From positions 1-53,871 of the forward strand of contig NZ_NEGZ01000011.1 in NCBI RefSeq assembly GCF_002127585.1: a stretch of DNA of 53,871 nucleotides, in the 5' to 3' direction. Positions 34,440 to 43,618 of the stretch are shown piece by piece. A model generated the notes under the pieces. That model made no database searches. It saw only the letters and a program-made list of their open reading frames with translations, and was not told the DNA's origin. The translations under genes and the position numbers were made by a program. The DNA comes from Janthinobacterium sp. GW458P. Lineage in GTDB: Bacteria > Pseudomonadota > Gammaproteobacteria > Burkholderiales > Burkholderiaceae_D. Position 1 is the stretch's first letter; the number at the start of each line of letters is the position of its first letter.

Positions 34440-35360
34440 TCAGTTCAGGCGCGCCAGATGGCGCTGCACGCAGAGGAAGGCGCCGGTCAGGCCCAGGCCC
34501 GCGCTGACGGCCAGCAGGCCGGCCATCGACAGCGGCGCCAGCGGCACCAGCTGGAATTCGGACGCGTACAGGCGGGCAAACTCGGCAATCGCGGTATTGA
34601 GCGGCTGCAAGGCCAGCGCCACGGCGCCCAGGGCCAGCGCGCCGGCGCACAGGCCCAGCAGGGCGCCCGTGTAATAGAAGGGGCGGTGGATGAAGGTGTC
34701 GGTTGCGCCGATCAGTTTCGAGATGCTGATTTCATCGCGCTGCTGCATCACTTGCAGGCGGATGGTATTGAAGACCACGGCGATGACGGCCACGCCCAGG
34801 GTAATGGCCAGCAGCAGCAGCACCAGGCGCAGCACGCCCAGCAGGGCCGCCAGGCGCTTGACCCAGGCCGAATCGACTTGCGCCGATTCCACGCCGGGCA
34901 GGTGGCGCAGCTGTTCCGCCACGGCGTCGACGTCCTGCGCTTCGCTGGCGCTGCTGAAGGCGTCGAGTTTCAGCACATAGCTGTCGGGCAGGGGATTGTC
35001 GCCCAGGGTGCTCAGCACGTCGGCCAGGCCGTTCTTGTTTTTCAGGGTGTCGAGCGCCTGTTCGCGCGGGATGAAGACGATTTTCGCCTTTTGCTCGCGC
35101 ACGATCTTGCGCATGGCGCCGGCCAGGGCCACGGCCTGCTCGCGCGGCGTGTCGATTTTCAGGAAGACGCTGATTTCCGGGTCGACCGACATCTGCTCCG
35201 ACATGGGACGCACGTTGTCGAGCATGGTCAGGCCGGCAAACGGCAGCGACAGGGCGATGGCGACGACGACGACGTTCAATAAAAAGCCGCCGGGCGACTT
35301 GCGCAGATGAATCAGCGCCGAACCGAGGGCGAAGCGGTGTTGACGGAACCAGCCTCTCAT
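34440..35360 (-). CDS. ftsX: Cell-division ABC-type membrane protein FtsX
   Basis: 306 residues. N-terminal RQHRFALGSALIHLRKSPGG, first helix LLNVVVVAIALSLPFAGL, a periplasmic loop, then a three-helix C-terminal block (LRLVLLLLAITLGVAVIAVV; TGALLGLCAGALALGAVALA; LAPLSMAGLLAVSAGLGLTG). With FtsE it controls septal peptidoglycan hydrolases. The start overlaps the ftsE stop by four bases. Confidence 0.97.
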   Translation of the reverse strand: MRGWFRQHRFALGSALIHLRKSPGGFLLNVVVVAIALSLPFAGLTMLDNVRPMSEQMSVDPEISVFLKIDTPREQAVALAGAMRKIVREQKAKIVFIPREQALDTLKNKNGLADVLSTLGDNPLPDSYVLKLDAFSSASEAQDVDAVAEQLRHLPGVESAQVDSAWVKRLAALLGVLRLVLLLLAITLGVAVIAVVFNTIRLQVMQQRDEISISKLIGATDTFIHRPFYYTGALLGLCAGALALGAVALALQPLNTAIAEFARLYASEFQLVPLAPLSMAGLLAVSAGLGLTGAFLCVQRHLARLN

Positions 35361-36100
35361 GCCTGTTCTCCCTGCGCGTCGTCCGCATCGGGGGCGGGCG
35401 CAAAATCGGGGTCGGGCGGGGCGAACACGGGCGCCTGCGTGGCCTTGTCGATGGCGACCAGCTGGCCGTTCTTCAGGTGGATCACGCGGGCGGCGGCGTC
35501 GAGCATCTGTTCGTCGTGGCTGGAGATGAGGCAGGTCACGCCCACCGAGTGGAATGCTTTGAGGGCGTCGAGCACCTTGTTGGCGCTGGCGCGGTCCAGG
35601 TTGGCCGTCGGTTCGTCGGCCAGGATGATCTGCGGCCGGTTGACGATGGCGCGCGCGATCGAGACGCGCTGCTGCTCGCCGCCCGACAGCGACAGCGGGC
35701 GCGCCAGGGCGCGGTCGAGCAGGCCAACCTTGTCGAGCGCGGCGCGTGCGCGCTGCTCGGCGGCCACTTTATGCGCGCCGACGACGAGCAGGGGCAGCAT
35801 GACGTTGGCCAGGATGGAGCGGTCGTTCAGCAGTTTCTGCTGCTGGAAGATCAGGCCCATGTTACGGCGCAGAAATGGCACGCCGGCCGGCTTGATCTTC
35901 GCCATGTCCTGGCCGTTGACGATCAGCTTGCCCGACGTGGGGCGCTCCATGGCGGCGATCATTTTCAGCAGGGTGGACTTGCCGGCGCCGGACGGGCCGG
36001 CCAGGAAGACCAGCTCGCCTTTGGCAATGCTCAGCGAAATGTCGCTGAGCGCCACTGCGTCGGGGGAGTATTGCTTGGAGACGTGCTGAAATTCAATCAT
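35357..36100 (-). CDS. ftsE: Cell-division ATP-binding protein FtsE
   Basis: 247 residues. Walker A GPSGAGKST, Q-loop region LRRNMGLIFQQQKLL, signature LSGGEQQRVSIARAI, Walker B IILADEPTANLD and H-loop CLISSHDEQML are all intact. The final 30 residues are an acidic, Pro-rich tail (APPDPDFAPAPDADDAQGEQ) that extends beyond the usual FtsE end. It works with FtsX at the division septum. Confidence 0.97.
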   Translation of the reverse strand: MIEFQHVSKQYSPDAVALSDISLSIAKGELVFLAGPSGAGKSTLLKMIAAMERPTSGKLIVNGQDMAKIKPAGVPFLRRNMGLIFQQQKLLNDRSILANVMLPLLVVGAHKVAAEQRARAALDKVGLLDRALARPLSLSGGEQQRVSIARAIVNRPQIILADEPTANLDRASANKVLDALKAFHSVGVTCLISSHDEQMLDAAARVIHLKNGQLVAIDKATQAPVFAPPDPDFAPAPDADDAQGEQA

Positions 36101-36108
36101 GTATAGGC

Positions 36109-37161
36109 TTATCCGAGCAGCGCTTCGACAAATTCGGCAGCCACGAAGGGCTGCAAGTCTTCAATTTTTTCACCGATGCCGATGAAATACACGGGCACGG
36201 GGCGCACGCGGGCGATGGCCGCCAGCACGCCGCCCTTGGCGGTGCCGTCCAGCTTGGTGATCACCAGGCCGCTCAGCTGCAGGGCGTCGTCGAAGGCCTT
36301 GACTTGCGTGAGGGCATTCTGCCCCGTGTTGCCGTCGATGACGAGCAGCGTTTCATGCGGCGCGCCCTCCATGCCCTTGCCGATTACGCGCTTGATTTTC
36401 TTCAATTCTTCCATCAGGTGCAATTGCGTCGGCAGGCGGCCCGCCGTGTCGACCATCACCACGTCGATGCCGCGCGCTTTCGCCGATTGCACGGAGTCGT
36501 AGGCCACGGCGGCCGGGTCGCCCGATTCCTGCGAGATCACGGTAACGTTGTTGCGCTCGCCCCAGACCATCAGCTGCTCGCGCGCGGCGGCGCGGAAGGT
36601 GTCGCCCGCGGCCAGCAGCACGGACTGGTTGTTCGACTGCATGTGCTTGGCCAGCTTGCCGATGGTGGTGGTCTTGCCGGCGCCATTCACGCCGGAAATC
36701 ATCATCACCAGCGGCTTGTGGCGGCCCAGTTCGAAGCGCTTTTCCAGCGGCAGCAAGAGCTCGATCAGCAGCACTTTCAGGGCGGCCTTGACGGCGGCCG
36801 CATCGAGCAGCTTGTCTTCCTTGACCTTTTTCTTCAATTCCGTGAGCAGGAATTCGGTGGCGTCGATGCCGGCGTCGGACATCAGCAGCGCCGCTTCCAG
36901 CTCTTCGTACAGGGCGTCGTCGATCTTCGCGCCGACGAACAGCACGGACAAGGTGTTCGAGGTTTTCGACAGGCCGGCCTTCAGGCGCGTCATCCACGAT
37001 TTTTTCTCGGGCTCGGCAGCGACGATCACGGGCACGAGCTCGGCTGGCGCACCGCTCAGGGGGACGGCGGGCGGCGTGACGGCGGCGGGCGCGGCGATAG
37101 GCTCGACACTGGCAGGCACGGCTTCAGGGGCGGCGGTTTTTTTCTTGAAGAAACTAAACAT
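36109..37161 (-). CDS. ftsY: Signal recognition particle receptor FtsY
   Basis: 350 residues from the ATG at 37161 (MFSFFKKKTAAPEAVP). A short Ala/Pro/Glu linker comes first, then the N domain (about 80-140) and the SRP GTPase domain: G1 GVNGAGKTTTIGKLAKHMQS, DTFRAAAREQL, G3 DTAGRLPTQ, G4 TKLDGTAKGG. It docks ribosome-SRP complexes at the membrane. The acidic A domain seen in E. coli is short here. It heads the ftsYEX operon. Confidence 0.98.
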   Translation of the reverse strand: MFSFFKKKTAAPEAVPASVEPIAAPAAVTPPAVPLSGAPAELVPVIVAAEPEKKSWMTRLKAGLSKTSNTLSVLFVGAKIDDALYEELEAALLMSDAGIDATEFLLTELKKKVKEDKLLDAAAVKAALKVLLIELLLPLEKRFELGRHKPLVMMISGVNGAGKTTTIGKLAKHMQSNNQSVLLAAGDTFRAAAREQLMVWGERNNVTVISQESGDPAAVAYDSVQSAKARGIDVVMVDTAGRLPTQLHLMEELKKIKRVIGKGMEGAPHETLLVIDGNTGQNALTQVKAFDDALQLSGLVITKLDGTAKGGVLAAIARVRPVPVYFIGIGEKIEDLQPFVAAEFVEALLG

Positions 37162-37317
37162 GGATGTGTGGTGGCGGGTGCTGACCTTAGGCCCGGCGGC
37201 GCCGGACACTGTTTCATACCGGCTATTCTACCAGAGCGCGCCCGGCGCTTCATGCATTACTGTTCGATTGGCAACATTGCGCGCCTATCCCCGGAGATCG
37301 CCGCAGATATATTGCGA

Positions 37318-38304
37318 TCAGTGCGTTTGCACGGCGTCGGGCGCATGGCGCTGGCGCCAGCTGGCGATGCTTTCCTCGACCTGGCGCAAATCGAGCACGT
37401 GCAGGAACGGCGGCGGACGCTTGTGGAGCACGGGGCTGCGCCCGCCCGCCCACAGCTCGGTGCTGGCCGGCAGGCTGGCGTGCAGCTGCTGCAGGCTGTC
37501 GCGCGTCTGCCTTGCCTTGCTGGCGCTGGAAAACGACAGCGCGACGATGTCGGCCCGCTGCGCGCCGGCCGCCGCGACGATGTCGGTCAGCGGCGTTTCC
37601 ACGCCCAGCGACATGCAGTGCGCGCCGGCCGCCACGCACAGCGCCTCGGCCATCAGCAAGCCCAGGCCGTGGCGTTCCTGCGGCAGGGTGCTCAGGACGA
37701 TGCGCGGCGTGCGCGTGCTGGGACTGCTTTGTTGTGGCAGCGAAAAAATCGCGTGGCGCATCACCGTCTGCAAGGTTTCGCTATACAGATGCTCCTCGTA
37801 CACGGCCAGTTCGCCGCAGGCCCAGGCCTCGCCTACCATGCCGGTCAGCGGCGCGATCACGTCGACGGTAAAGGCTTTCAGGCCCAGCACGGCCAGCGCC
37901 TGGCGCAGGGCGTCGCCCAGTTCCGCCATCCGGTGGCCGCGGCACAGGGCCAGGTAGTGCCCGAGTTGCGGCGCCGCCTGCTGGGACGGCGGCGTGCCGG
38001 CGCTGGCCAGCTGCTGCAGTTGCAGGGTGCTGTGCTGCATGATTTTACCCGGACGAAATCCGAGGTCCAGCAAGCGCTTGACCATGCGCAGTTTTTGCAC
38101 CTGCTCGGCCGGGTAGCTGCGTTCGCCGAAGGCGTCGCGCTGCGGCTGGGGAAAGGCGTAGCGGCGCTCCCAGACACGCAAGGTTTCCTTGGCCAGCCCC
38201 GTATCGCGCTCGACATCGCTGATGCTGAAGGCGGAAGGGGGATGCAGTGCTTGCAGGTCAGTATCCATACCAGGGTTTTGCTCGCTTGCGGATGAACGTG
38301 GCAT
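37318..38304 (-). CDS. LitR/CarH-type MerR regulator, probable adenosylcobalamin photoreceptor
   Basis: 328 residues from the ATG at 38304 (AAAGG upstream); an ATG at 38268 is an alternative. MerR helix-turn-helix at about 26-90 (FSISDVERDTGLAKETLRVW, RRYAFPQPQRD). The C-terminal half has the cobalamin-binding pattern: W161-x9-E171-H172 in the helical bundle and E210-R-H212-G-L-G215, matching the E/D-x-H-x-x-G motif whose His ligates cobalt. In CarH/LitR light breaks the B12-DNA-bound tetramer and derepresses target genes. It is divergent from an eight-gene lipid operon, with 153 bases between starts. The light response is inferred from motifs. Confidence 0.88.
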   Translation of the reverse strand: MPRSSASEQNPGMDTDLQALHPPSAFSISDVERDTGLAKETLRVWERRYAFPQPQRDAFGERSYPAEQVQKLRMVKRLLDLGFRPGKIMQHSTLQLQQLASAGTPPSQQAAPQLGHYLALCRGHRMAELGDALRQALAVLGLKAFTVDVIAPLTGMVGEAWACGELAVYEEHLYSETLQTVMRHAIFSLPQQSSPSTRTPRIVLSTLPQERHGLGLLMAEALCVAAGAHCMSLGVETPLTDIVAAAGAQRADIVALSFSSASKARQTRDSLQQLHASLPASTELWAGGRSPVLHKRPPPFLHVLDLRQVEESIASWRQRHAPDAVQTH

Positions 38305-38393
38305 GCATTTTACGCCTTTGCCTGTCCCGCACCAAATAGCTGAATCCGATTGGAAAGCGCCTGCGTACAAGTTCCTGAGTGGCGCACGCCCTC

Positions 38394-38409
38394 ATTGACA
38401 TAGCTCAAT
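38394..38409 (+). promoter_or_regulatory. Dyad over a -35 box between the MerR gene and the lipid operon
   Basis: ATTGA, six bases, TCAAT (38394-38409) encloses a perfect -35 TTGACA (38395-38400). It is a candidate operator for the divergent MerR protein; a -10 (GAATAT at 38418) is weak. Confidence 0.5.
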
Positions 38410-38436
38410 ATTTAATCGAATATCCTGCTAGGTCGA

Positions 38437-38451
38437 TTTGTCCAGGACAAA
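38437..38451 (+). promoter_or_regulatory. Perfect 7-bp inverted repeat at the start of the lipid operon
   Basis: TTTGTCC, A, GGACAAA, six bases before the ATG at 38458. It includes the ribosome site AGGA. It could be an operator or a translation-control hairpin. Confidence 0.5.
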
Positions 38452-38457
38452 CTTGAT

Positions 38458-39780
38458 ATGGGTGCCATCATGAAGATTGCTGTTGTCGGTGCGGGAATTG
38501 CAGGTTTGTCATGTGCGTATCGGCTGGCGCAGGCGGGCCAGGACGTCACCTTGTATGAGGCGGGCGATTATTTCGGCGGCCACAGCCACACGGTCGACGT
38601 CACGCTCGACGGCGCCACGCATGGCGTGGACACGGGCTTTCTCGTGTTTAACCACGCCACCTATCCGAACCTGGTCCAGCTGTTCGATGAACTGGGCGTC
38701 GCGGCGGCCGACAGCGACATGTCGTTTTCCGTGAAGATGCCGCTGGGTACTGCCGCGCATGCCCGCGTGCTGGAATGGGCGGGCGCCAGCCTGGACACCG
38801 TGTTTGCCCAGCGCGGCAACCTGCTGCGCCCCGCCTTTTTGCGCATGCTGCGCGATATCGTGCGCTTCAACCGGCAGGCCAGCGCCCTGGCCACGGCCAG
38901 CTTGCCGGCGCCGGCCCTGTCGTTGGGCGAGTTTCTCGACCTGCACGGCTATGACGCCGGGTTCCGCCACTGGTATCTGTTGCCGATGGCGGCCTGCATC
39001 TGGTCATGCCCAGCGCGCCAGATGCTGGCCTTTCCGCTGGCCACCTTTATCCGTTTCTGCCACAACCACGGCTTGTTGCAGGTCAGCGACCGGCCCCAAT
39101 GGCGCACGGTGCGGGGCGGCGCGCGCGTGTACGTGGAAAAACTGCTGGCGGGCATCCCCCAGCAACGCCTCGCGTGTCCCGTGCTGGCCGTGCACCGCCA
39201 GGGGCACGGCGGTGCGCGCATGGTCGAGCTGCACACGGCGGCAGGCGTCGCGCATGCCGATCACGTGGTGCTCGCTTGCCACAGCGACCAGTCGCTGGCC
39301 CTGCTGGCAGACATCCGCGACGACGAGCGCTCCGTGCTCGAAGCCGTGCGCTACCAGCCGAACCGGGCCGTCCTGCATACGGATGCGTCCTGCCTGCCGC
39401 AGCGCCGCCGCGCCTGGTCGGCCTGGAATTACCAGGGCCGGGCGGCAGGGGAAGGCGAGGCGCCGCAAGTGTGCGTGCACTATCTGCTGAACCAGTTGCA
39501 GCCGCTGCCGTTCACGACGCCCGTCATCGTCTCGCTCAATCCGCTCGACGAGCCGGACCCGGCCAAGGTGATCGACGAATTTTCCTATGCGCATCCCGTG
39601 TTCGATGGCGCGGCCATCGCCGCCCAGGCACGCCTGGCCGCTTTCCAGGGCGCGCAGCACACGTGGTTCGCGGGCGCCTGGACGGGCTATGGTTTCCATG
39701 AGGACGGCTTGAAGTCGGGCCTGGCAGTGGCGCAAGTGCTCAATGGCATGGCGGCGGCGGAGCTTGGCCATGCCGCATGA
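38458..39780 (+). CDS. FAD-dependent oxidoreductase (amine-oxidase fold)
   Basis: 440 residues from the ATG at 38458; a second ATG at 38470 gives MKIAVVGAGIAGLSCAYRL. The dinucleotide motif VVGAGIAGLSCAYRLAQAG and DVTLYEAGDYFGGHSHTVDV mark an NAD(P)/FAD-binding flavoprotein close to phytoene-desaturase-like enzymes. C-terminal FAGAWTGYGFHEDGLKSG is the second FAD contact. It starts the lipid operon. Related genes next to CFA-synthase-like methyltransferases in other proteobacteria take part in making modified (for example furan) fatty acids; that link is inferred here. Confidence 0.85.
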   Translation: MGAIMKIAVVGAGIAGLSCAYRLAQAGQDVTLYEAGDYFGGHSHTVDVTLDGATHGVDTGFLVFNHATYPNLVQLFDELGVAAADSDMSFSVKMPLGTAAHARVLEWAGASLDTVFAQRGNLLRPAFLRMLRDIVRFNRQASALATASLPAPALSLGEFLDLHGYDAGFRHWYLLPMAACIWSCPARQMLAFPLATFIRFCHNHGLLQVSDRPQWRTVRGGARVYVEKLLAGIPQQRLACPVLAVHRQGHGGARMVELHTAAGVAHADHVVLACHSDQSLALLADIRDDERSVLEAVRYQPNRAVLHTDASCLPQRRRAWSAWNYQGRAAGEGEAPQVCVHYLLNQLQPLPFTTPVIVSLNPLDEPDPAKVIDEFSYAHPVFDGAAIAAQARLAAFQGAQHTWFAGAWTGYGFHEDGLKSGLAVAQVLNGMAAAELGHAA

Positions 39781-40561
39781 GCCGTCGCCGCCGGCGCAGC
39801 CGCAACTGTGCCTGGGCCAGGTGCGCCATGCGCGCCTGCGGCCCCGCGCGCATGCTTTCAGCTACGGCATCTATTATGTGCGCCTGCCCCTGCGCAGCAT
39901 GGGCGCGCAGGATTTTCCCGCCCGTTTGATTTCGCGCAACGGCACCAATCTGCTGTCCTTCCGCGACCGCGATCATGGCGATGGGGAAACGCCGCTGCTG
40001 CAATGGATAGACACCCTGCTGCGCCAGCACGGCGTGACGGATGCGCACGGCGAAATCTGGCTGCAAACCATGCCGCGCGTGTTCGGCTATGTCTTCAACC
40101 CCGTCAGTTTCTGGTTTTGTCACCGGCTTGACGGCGCGCTGCGCGCCGTGCTCTGCGATGTGCGCAATACCTTCGGCGAGCGCCACCTGTATCTGCTGGA
40201 GCAGGGCGGCGCCATCGCCCATGGCAGCGAATTGCAAGCCAGCAAGATTTTCCACGTCTCGCCGTTTTGCCAGGTGCAGGGACGCTACCGCTTCCGTTTC
40301 CTGCGCAATGACGAGCAGGACGGCGAGCGCCACCTGGCGCGCGTCGATTACGACGACCCCGACGGCCCGCTGCTGCAGACGAGCTTGTCCGGCGCGGCGC
40401 GGCCCCTGGGGGACGGCGCCATCGTCTATGCCCTGCTGCGCTATCCGCTGATGACCTGGGGCGTGATGGCGCGCATCCATTGGCAGGCGCTGCGCCTGTG
40501 GCTGCGCCGCGTGCCGTTTTTCAGCAAACCCCTCCCTCCACAAGAAAAGGTGTCCCGATGA
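39770..40561 (+). CDS. DUF1365 protein
   Basis: 263 residues from the ATG at 39770, overlapping the previous gene. DUF1365 signs are LGQVRHARLRPRAHAFSYGI, MPRVFGYVFNPVSFWFCH, EVRNTFGERH-like (VRNTFGERHLYLL) and KIFHVSPFCQVQGRYRFRF. The family always travels with FAD oxidoreductase and CFA-synthase-like genes; no reaction is proven. ATG overlap (ATGA) with the next gene. Confidence 0.88.
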   Translation: MPHEPSPPAQPQLCLGQVRHARLRPRAHAFSYGIYYVRLPLRSMGAQDFPARLISRNGTNLLSFRDRDHGDGETPLLQWIDTLLRQHGVTDAHGEIWLQTMPRVFGYVFNPVSFWFCHRLDGALRAVLCDVRNTFGERHLYLLEQGGAIAHGSELQASKIFHVSPFCQVQGRYRFRFLRNDEQDGERHLARVDYDDPDGPLLQTSLSGAARPLGDGAIVYALLRYPLMTWGVMARIHWQALRLWLRRVPFFSKPLPPQEKVSR

Positions 40562-41790
40562 GCTCTGAATCCCTGCCCACCAGCGTGCATGTGCGCAGCG
40601 CGTGCCATGACCATGCGCACCTGGACATGCCCGCCTCCGGGCGCATGATTTTGCGGCTGCTGGCGCAACTGAAGTTCGGCGCCTTGCGCCTGCGTACGCC
40701 CGATGGCAGCGTCCTGCTGTATGGCGACGGCGGCAATCCCGTTGCCCTGGACTTGCACAACTGGCGCTTGTGCGCGGCCGTCCTGCGCTCGGGTGACATC
40801 GGCTTTGCCGAAACGTTCATCGCGGGCGACTGGCGCACGGACAATTTGCCGGGCTTGATCGAGTTGATGATACGCAATCGCGACCAGATCGAGTCCTTGA
40901 TTTATGGCAACTGGTGGGGCAGCCTGGTGTATAAGCTGCGGCATTTGCTCAACCGCAATTCGCGCGCCGGCAGCAAGAAGAACATCCACGCCCATTACGA
41001 CATCGGCAACGCCTTTTATCAGCTGTGGCTGGACCCGTCGATGACGTATTCGAGCGCGCTGTTCAGCGAGGGCGCCAGCCTGGAGCAGGCGCAGGCGGCG
41101 AAATACCGGCGCATTGCCAGCGAGCTGCAGCTGCAGGCCGGCGAGCGCGTGCTGGAAATCGGCTGCGGCTGGGGCGGCTTTGCGGAAACGGCGGCGCGCG
41201 ACCACGGCGCCCATGTGACGGGGCTGACCTTGTCGACGGAGCAACTGGCGTATGCGCGCCAGCGCCTGCACGACGCGGGGCTTGCCAGCCTGGCCGATTT
41301 GCAGCTGTGCGATTACCGCGACAGCCACGGCCAGTACGACGCTGTCGCTTCGATCGAGATGTTCGAAGCCGTGGGGCAAAGCTATTGGCCCGGCTATTTC
41401 GCCTGTGTGGCGCGCAATTTGAAGCAGGGCGGACGCGCCTGCATCCAGACCATCGTCATCGCCGACGAGTTGTTCGAGCGCTACAGCAAGAGCACGGATT
41501 TTATTCAACAGTACATTTTCCCGGGCGGCATGCTGCCTTCGCCGGCCGCGTTTCGCCGCGCCGCCGAGGCGCAGGGCTTGCGCGTGGAAGACGCCTTCAG
41601 CTTTGGCCTTGATTACGCGGAAACCTTGCGCCAGTGGCGCGCCAGCTTCCTGGCCCGGCGCGCGGCGCTGGAAAAGCAGGGTTTCGACGGCCGTTTCCTG
41701 CTGACCTGGGAGTTTTACCTCGCGTATTGCGAGGCCGCCTTCCAGGCCCACAACACGGATGTGATGCAATTTACCCTCGTCAAGGAGTGA
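40558..41790 (+). CDS. Cyclopropane-fatty-acid synthase-like SAM methyltransferase
   Basis: 410 residues from the ATG at 40558. SAM motif VLEIGCGWGGFAETAARDHG; CFA-synthase marks HAHYDIGNAFYQLWLDPSMT-like (two adjacent blocks), YSSALF, SIEMFEAVGQSYWPGYF and QQYIFPGG. An N-terminal domain (about 1-130) with GDIGFAETFIAGDW is also typical. It would methylate unsaturated acyl chains of membrane phospholipids. In alphaproteobacteria a relative in the singlet-oxygen regulon acts in furan fatty-acid synthesis. Confidence 0.92.
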   Translation: MSSESLPTSVHVRSACHDHAHLDMPASGRMILRLLAQLKFGALRLRTPDGSVLLYGDGGNPVALDLHNWRLCAAVLRSGDIGFAETFIAGDWRTDNLPGLIELMIRNRDQIESLIYGNWWGSLVYKLRHLLNRNSRAGSKKNIHAHYDIGNAFYQLWLDPSMTYSSALFSEGASLEQAQAAKYRRIASELQLQAGERVLEIGCGWGGFAETAARDHGAHVTGLTLSTEQLAYARQRLHDAGLASLADLQLCDYRDSHGQYDAVASIEMFEAVGQSYWPGYFACVARNLKQGGRACIQTIVIADELFERYSKSTDFIQQYIFPGGMLPSPAAFRRAAEAQGLRVEDAFSFGLDYAETLRQWRASFLARRAALEKQGFDGRFLLTWEFYLAYCEAAFQAHNTDVMQFTLVKE

Positions 41791-41792
41791 GC

Positions 41793-42341
41793 ATGGGCCG
41801 CTTGCTTGCCATTGTCGTGTTGTCGTTGGCCATGTCCTGCGCCCTGGCCGCGCCGCCAGGCTTTGTCGCTGCCGACGTGCCCGCAGCCCGCCTGGCGGGC
41901 GAAGGCGACTATACGTGGTTCGGCATGCGCATTTATCAGGCACAACTATGGGTGGGGCCGTTCGGCTACCAGGGCGCGGCGTCCGCCACGGCGCCGTTTG
42001 TATTGGAATTGCGCTACGCGCGTGCGCTCGACGGCAGGAAGATCGCCGAGGCCAGTTATGAACAGATGCGGAAAATCGGCGCGGGCACGCAAGCGCAGCG
42101 TCTGGCGTGGCTGGACGCCATGCGACGCATCTTTCCTGACGTCAAGGAAGGCCAGCGCATCGCGGGCGCCTACCGGGCCGGCGCCGCCCCCGGCGTGCGC
42201 TTTTATCTCGATGGCCAGGTGCTGGCCGACGTGCCGGACGGCGACTTTGCGCGCGCCTTTTTTGCCATCTGGCTGTCGCCCGAGTCGACGGCGCCGAAGC
42301 TGCGCAGCGCCTTGCTGCAGAACGCGGCCCCGCTGCCATGA
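41793..42341 (+). CDS. Chalcone-isomerase-like periplasmic protein
   Basis: 182 residues. A signal peptide (VVLSLAMSCALA, cleavage near AAPPGF) is followed by a chalcone-isomerase-like domain (WFGMRIYQAQLWVGPFGYQ; FVLELRYARALDGRKIAE; FFAIWLSPESTAPKLRSALL). Bacterial relatives are not flavonoid enzymes; they may bind fatty acids. GGAG precedes the ATG, two bases after the previous stop; its stop overlaps the MFS start. Confidence 0.85.
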   Translation: MGRLLAIVVLSLAMSCALAAPPGFVAADVPAARLAGEGDYTWFGMRIYQAQLWVGPFGYQGAASATAPFVLELRYARALDGRKIAEASYEQMRKIGAGTQAQRLAWLDAMRRIFPDVKEGQRIAGAYRAGAAPGVRFYLDGQVLADVPDGDFARAFFAIWLSPESTAPKLRSALLQNAAPLP

Positions 42342-43618
42342 ACGCCGCTGCCGGCACGCTGACCTTGCCAGCCTTGTTCAGCTATGGCCTGTTCGGCTTG
42401 CCGCTGGCCATGCTGGCGCTGCCCATCTATATATATGTGGCGCCGTTTTATGCGCAGCGCAGCAGTCTTGACCTGGCGCAAATCGGCGCCGTGCTGCTGG
42501 CGGCCCGCATCGCCGCCGCCTTCATCGACCCGGCCCTGGGCGCCTGGATGGCGCGCGGCGGGCGCAGCTATGCCATGCTGGTCGGCGCGTCGCTGCCCTT
42601 GCTGCTGCTGGGCTTTGGCGCCCTGTTCCATCCGCCGTCCCTGTCGCCCGCGGCTACGCTGGCCTGGTTCCTGGCTGCCTTGCTGCTTGTGTATGCGGCG
42701 TTCGGCCTGGCCAGCATCGCCCACCAGAGCTGGGGCGCGGCCCTGAGCCAGGCGCCGGGCCTGCGTGCGCGCGTGACGGCCGTGCGCGAGGCATGCGGGT
42801 TGACGGGCGTGATCCTGGCGGCGGGACTGACAGCCGTGCTCGGCTATGACGGCTTGTCGCTGGCCTTTGCCGTCTGCCTGCTGGCGGCGGGCGCCTTGCT
42901 GCTGGCGCGCGCCCCGCGTCCGGCAGCGTCCGGCGTCACGCTGGCAGCGTCCCGTGGCGGCTGGCAGCTGCCATTTCGCCAGCGCGCGTTTCGCTGGCTG
43001 TTTGCCATTTTGCTCATCAACGGCGTGGCGGCGGCCATTCCCGCCACCCTGTTCCTGTTTTTTGCCGGCGATTACTTGCGCCTCGGGCATGACGCGGGCG
43101 CTTTCCTGAGCGTCTACTTTTGCGCGGCGGCCGCTTCCATGCCCGCATGGGTGGTGCTGGCCCGCCGTTTTGGCGAAGCGCGCGCCTGGGCCGGCGCCAT
43201 GCTGCTGGCGGCCACCGTCTTCGTCTGGGCGTATGGCCTCGGCGCGGGCGCCGCCTGGGGCTTTGCCAGTATCTGCCTGCTGTCGGGCCTGGCCCTGGGC
43301 GCCGACCTGGCCTTGCCGCCGGCCCTGCTGGCAGCGCTGATCGGCGCCGCCGGCCAGGCGGGCGGGCATGAGGCCGCGTATTTCGGCTGGTGGAACTGGG
43401 GCGTGCAGATGAGCCTGGCGTTGGCGGCCGGCATCGCCTTGCCCCTGCTGGCCTGGCTCGGCTATGTGCCAGGCGGCAACGGCGGCTTGCCGGCCTTGTC
43501 CGCCGCCTACGCCTTGCTGCCCTGCGCCCTGAAGCTGCTGGCGGCGCTGCTGCTGTGGCGCGCGCCCTTGCAACATATATATAGCGATCACCGGGAGAAG
43601 ATGCCATGCGCCTCATGA
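42338..43618 (+). CDS. MFS transporter, GPH-like (MelB fold)
   Basis: 426 residues with 12 helices; no strong glycoside motif, but the first segment LFSYGLFGLPLAMLALPIYI and the ARIAAAFIDPALGAWMARGG loop are typical of the GPH/MelB group. It could move a lipid precursor or solute for the pathway. It overlaps its neighbours on both sides, so it is an integral operon member. Confidence 0.85.
   Translation: MNAAAGTLTLPALFSYGLFGLPLAMLALPIYIYVAPFYAQRSSLDLAQIGAVLLAARIAAAFIDPALGAWMARGGRSYAMLVGASLPLLLLGFGALFHPPSLSPAATLAWFLAALLLVYAAFGLASIAHQSWGAALSQAPGLRARVTAVREACGLTGVILAAGLTAVLGYDGLSLAFAVCLLAAGALLLARAPRPAASGVTLAASRGGWQLPFRQRAFRWLFAILLINGVAAAIPATLFLFFAGDYLRLGHDAGAFLSVYFCAAAASMPAWVVLARRFGEARAWAGAMLLAATVFVWAYGLGAGAAWGFASICLLSGLALGADLALPPALLAALIGAAGQAGGHEAAYFGWWNWGVQMSLALAAGIALPLLAWLGYVPGGNGGLPALSAAYALLPCALKLLAALLLWRAPLQHIYSDHREKMPCAS

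Noticed and set aside
42423..43584. TATATATA tracts in the MFS gene
   Set aside because: They encode Ile-Tyr runs or lie at the gene end and do not form a promoter with a -35.
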